From JAHFUI01 sp041485905 (GTDB taxonomy: Bacteria > Acidobacteriota > Vicinamibacteria > Vicinamibacterales > CAVVIG01), in assembly GCA_041485905.1 (NCBI GenBank), contig JBGPKK010000225.1:1-7101 (forward strand): DNA of 7,101 bases, given 5' to 3'. This document shows positions 4,631-7,101 of the stretch, piece after piece. The position numbers and the translations under genes were made by a program. The number at the start of each line of letters is the position of its first letter. Positions within the stretch are counted from its first letter, which is position 1. The notes under the pieces were generated by a model that saw only the letters and a program-made list of their open reading frames with translations, did no database searches and was not told the DNA's origin.

Positions 4631-7101
4631 CTACCGGATAGCAGGTATGGCCGCCGGAGCGCTGCGTGCCCCGCCCTTCAGCCACGCCTGCAGCTGCGCC
4701 ATGTAGGTGTAGACCACCGGCGTCAGGTACAGCGTCACAAGTTGCGAGAACAGCAATCCGCCGACGACGACGAGACCAAGGGGCTGACGCGCTTCGCCGC
4801 CGGCGCCGTAGCCGAGAGCGATAGGGACTGCGCCGAGCAACGCCGCCATCGTCGTCATCATGATCGGCCGGAACCGGATCAAGCAGCCCTGGTAGATGGC
4901 CTGCTCCGAGGTCATGCCGCCGCGCTCGGCTTCGAGCGCGAAGTCAATCTGCATGATCGCGTTTTTCTCGACGATCCCGATCAGCATGATCATCCCGACG
5001 AACGCATAGATGTTCAGATCCATCCGGAAGATGAGCAGCGTGACCAGCGCGCCGAAGCCGGCCGACGGCAAGCCCGAGAGAATCGTCAACGGGTGGATGT
5101 AGCTCTCGTACAGGATGCCGAGCACGATGTAGACCACCATGACCGCGATGAGCAGCAGCACTGCGAGATTCGACAGCGAGCTCTGGAACGCTTTCGCTGC
5201 TCCCTGGAACTGGCCGGTGACCGACTCGGGCAACGTTTGTGTCGCGATCTCGCGCACGCGGTTCAACACGCCGCCGAGCGACGCGCCGGGCGCCAGCCCG
5301 AACGAGATCGTCACCGCGTTCAACTGTCCGAAATGGTTCACCGTCTGCGGGCCGATCGTCTGCCTCGTGTGCGCGAGCGTGTCGAGCGGGACCACCGGTC
5401 CGTTGGCGCCGGCGCCCGATTTGAAATACAGGAGCGACAGCGCGGTGGGATCAGCCTGGTACTGCGGCGCCAGCTCGAGGAGGACCTTGTATTCGTTGAC
5501 CGGCGCGTAAATCGTCGACACCCAGCGCGGGCCGTACGCGTCGTAGAACGCGTTCTCGATCTGGCTGGCGGTGACGCCGAGCGCGGCCGCCTTGTCGCGA
5601 TCGATCTCGACGTCAACCTGCGGGCTCGTGACCTCGAGATCGCTCGTCAGGTCTTCGAGACCGGGCACAATCTGGAGCGCTTTGCGAAGCGTCCGCGCCG
5701 TCTGGTAGAGCTCGTCGCGGTCCGGCGACTGCATCGAGAATTGATACAGGCTCTTGCTCACCTGGCCGCCGATCCGGACGGTTGGCGGATTCTGCATGTA
5801 CACCACGATGCCGGGCACCGTGGCAATCTGCGGCCGCAGCTTCCCGATGATGTCGGTGGCGTATTCGCGTCGTTCGCGGCGCGGCTTGAGGTGCACGACG
5901 ATCTGGCCGAGGTTGGGCCCGCCGAGCGTCGCCGCGGCGCTGCCGCCAATTGTGGAGACAAGCCCTTCGACGTTCGGATCCTGCCGGATGATGTCGGCGA
6001 CCTGGTTCTGATACTCCACGAGCTTGTCGAACGCGGTTCCCTGGGCGGCTTCGGTGACGACGGCGATCTGATCCGTATCCTGATCGGGAATGAAGCCCTT
6101 CGGGACGATCATGAAGAGGACCGCCGTCAGGGCGAGCACCGCCACGGCCGCCGTCATCGTCGCCGGTCGGTGGCGGAGCACGAGCTGCAGCGTGCGGTCG
6201 TACCCCTGCAGCAGCCACTGGAAGCCGAGTTCCGTCGCGCGTCCGAACCTGCCCTCGCGGTGCGCGATCGGCTTCTTGAGGAACCGGCTGCACAGCATCG
6301 GGGTCAGCGTGACCGATACCACGCCTGAAATCAGAATCGCCACACAGATGCTGACCGAGAATTCGCGGAACAGACGGCCGAGCACGCCGCCCATGAAGAG
6401 CACCGGGATGAACACGGCCGCCAGGGACAGCGTCATCGACACGATCGTGAAGCCGATCTCTCGCGACCCGACGAGCGACGCCGTCAGCGGGTCTTCTCCC
6501 ATCTCGAGGTGCCGGTAGATGTTCTCCAGCATGACGATCGCATCGTCTACGACGAAGCCGACCGACAGGATGAGCGCCATCATCGACAGGTTGTCGAGGC
6601 TGTAGCCGAGCATGTACATGACGGCGAACGTGCCGATGATCGAGAAGGGCAGCGCGAGGCTGGGGATGATCGTGGCCCAGACGTTCCGGAGGAACACGTA
6701 GATGACCATGATCACGAGCGCGAGCGTCAGCAGCATCGTGAACTGGACGTCGCGGTAGGACTCGCGAATCGTGTCCGACCGGTCGTAGAGGACGTCCATG
6801 TGGATGCTCGACGGCAGCTCCAGCTTGAACTGCGGCATCAGGTTCTTCACCGCGTCGGCGACCGCGATGGTGTTCGTGCCCGGCTGCCGCTGGATGCCGA
6901 GCGTGATCGCGCGCTTGCTGCCTTCGGGCGTGTAGAACCACGACGCCGTCCGCTGGTCTTCGACGCCGTCGATGATGTTGCCGAGCTCCCGCAGCCGCAC
7001 GGGCGCGCCGTTGCGGTAGGTCACGACCATCTCTTTGTACTGCTCGGCGTTCATGAGCTGGCCGCTGGCCTGGAGCGTGAACGACTTGTGCGGGCCGATC
7101 A
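4631..7101 (-). CDS. RND efflux transporter, MdtB/MdtC (MuxB/MuxC)-like, inner-membrane pump; 5' end outside window
   Basis: The frame is open from the right edge (first whole codon at 7099) to the TAG at 4633-4631, giving 822 residues. By the offset to AcrB about 220 N-terminal residues are missing, so the ATG at 7054 is internal and not the start. The visible part begins in the first periplasmic half (FTLQASGQL, then YRNGAPVRL, typical of MdtB/MdtC). TM2 lies at about residues 119-137 of the visible protein. TM4 carries Asp185-Asp186 (GFVVDDAIVMLENI). TM10 has Lys712 and TM11 has Arg742 and Thr749 (RFRPIMMTT), so the proton relay is intact. Strings such as VYIVLGILYESYIHPLTIL and RQPLGLVVVGGLLFSQL closely resemble MdtC as I recall it. 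In E. coli, MdtB and MdtC form mixed trimers with the MdtA adaptor. Here no second MdtB/C-type gene is seen downstream, so a homotrimer or an upstream partner is possible. The Lys before the relay Lys in the family motif VKKNAI is Glu711 here. Confidence 0.95.
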   Translation of the reverse strand, partial: IGPHKSFTLQASGQLMNAEQYKEMVVTYRNGAPVRLRELGNIIDGVEDQRTASWFYTPEGSKRAITLGIQRQPGTNTIAVADAVKNLMPQFKLELPSSIHMDVLYDRSDTIRESYRDVQFTMLLTLALVIMVIYVFLRNVWATIIPSLALPFSIIGTFAVMYMLGYSLDNLSMMALILSVGFVVDDAIVMLENIYRHLEMGEDPLTASLVGSREIGFTIVSMTLSLAAVFIPVLFMGGVLGRLFREFSVSICVAILISGVVSVTLTPMLCSRFLKKPIAHREGRFGRATELGFQWLLQGYDRTLQLVLRHRPATMTAAVAVLALTAVLFMIVPKGFIPDQDTDQIAVVTEAAQGTAFDKLVEYQNQVADIIRQDPNVEGLVSTIGGSAAATLGGPNLGQIVVHLKPRRERREYATDIIGKLRPQIATVPGIVVYMQNPPTVRIGGQVSKSLYQFSMQSPDRDELYQTARTLRKALQIVPGLEDLTSDLEVTSPQVDVEIDRDKAAALGVTASQIENAFYDAYGPRWVSTIYAPVNEYKVLLELAPQYQADPTALSLLYFKSGAGANGPVVPLDTLAHTRQTIGPQTVNHFGQLNAVTISFGLAPGASLGGVLNRVREIATQTLPESVTGQFQGAAKAFQSSLSNLAVLLLIAVMVVYIVLGILYESYIHPLTILSGLPSAGFGALVTLLIFRMDLNIYAFVGMIMLIGIVEKNAIMQIDFALEAERGGMTSEQAIYQGCLIRFRPIMMTTMAALLGAVPIALGYGAGGEARQPLGLVVVGGLLFSQLVTLYLTPVVYTYMAQLQAWLKGGARSAPAAIPAIR

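Noticed and set aside
4454..6328. Long plus-strand open frame (624 codons) opposite the MdtB/C-like pump
   Set aside because: It is antisense to a well-conserved RND gene. Its translation is a low-complexity mix rich in Arg, Asp and His with no recognisable domain, and no ribosome-binding site was recognised. Long antisense frames are expected opposite GC-rich genes.
5613..6941. Second minus-strand frame (442 codons) overlapping the MdtB/C-like pump
   Set aside because: It is in a different frame from the conserved pump sequence and its product is Arg/His/Ala-rich with no membrane segments. It is a frame-shifted shadow, not evidence of a frameshift, because the pump frame is uninterrupted.
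7052..7054. ATG considered as the start of the upstream pump
   Set aside because: The frame stays open beyond it to the window edge and the upstream residues (SFTLQASGQL) match the family, so this Met is internal.

Overview
The window is GC-rich and almost fully coding. All real genes lie on the minus strand, so the order of transcription runs from right to left. It holds part of a multidrug-type tripartite efflux locus of the RND superfamily. No RNA gene, mobile element, CRISPR array or phage feature is visible. A lipoprotein periplasmic adaptor together with RND pumps implies a diderm (Gram-negative-type) bacterium. The GC-rich composition and the style of the proteins would fit a soil lineage such as Acidobacteriota or a high-GC proteobacterium, but this is a weak inference and no taxonomic marker is present.

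Layout in transcription order: (1) 7101-4631, an RND transporter of the MdtB/MdtC (MuxB/MuxC) type, cut by the right edge and missing about 220 N-terminal residues. (2) 4630-4521, a 110-bp gap containing a short AT-rich island just before the next start. (3) 4520-3126, a membrane-fusion (HlyD/AcrA-type) adaptor, predicted to be a lipoprotein, with Gly/Arg-rich tracts at both ends. (4) 3129-1, a second RND transporter of the AcrB-like hydrophobe/amphiphile type, open at the left edge after 1043 codons and probably lacking only its last residues. Genes 3 and 4 overlap by four bases (ATGA), and a strong ribosome-binding site for gene 4 lies inside the end of gene 3, so these two are almost certainly translated together as a pump-adaptor pair.

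In the expected assembly, the adaptor is anchored to the inner-membrane face of the periplasm and bridges an RND trimer to a TolC-type outer-membrane channel. Proton flow through the transmembrane Asp-Asp/Lys relay would power export. Both transporters keep the relay residues (Asp-Asp in TM4, Lys in TM10, Arg and Thr in TM11), so both look functional. No outer-membrane channel gene and no regulator gene lies in the window. The upstream MdtB/C-type pump may share this adaptor or may have its own outside the window.

This is largely a conventional efflux locus. The less ordinary points are a glycine-rich insert in the substrate-porter domain of the second pump (encoded by G-tract-rich DNA with a run of eight G), the Gly/Arg-rich termini of the adaptor, and the uncertain start and promoter of the adaptor. 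The long plus-strand open frames opposite these genes are composition shadows.
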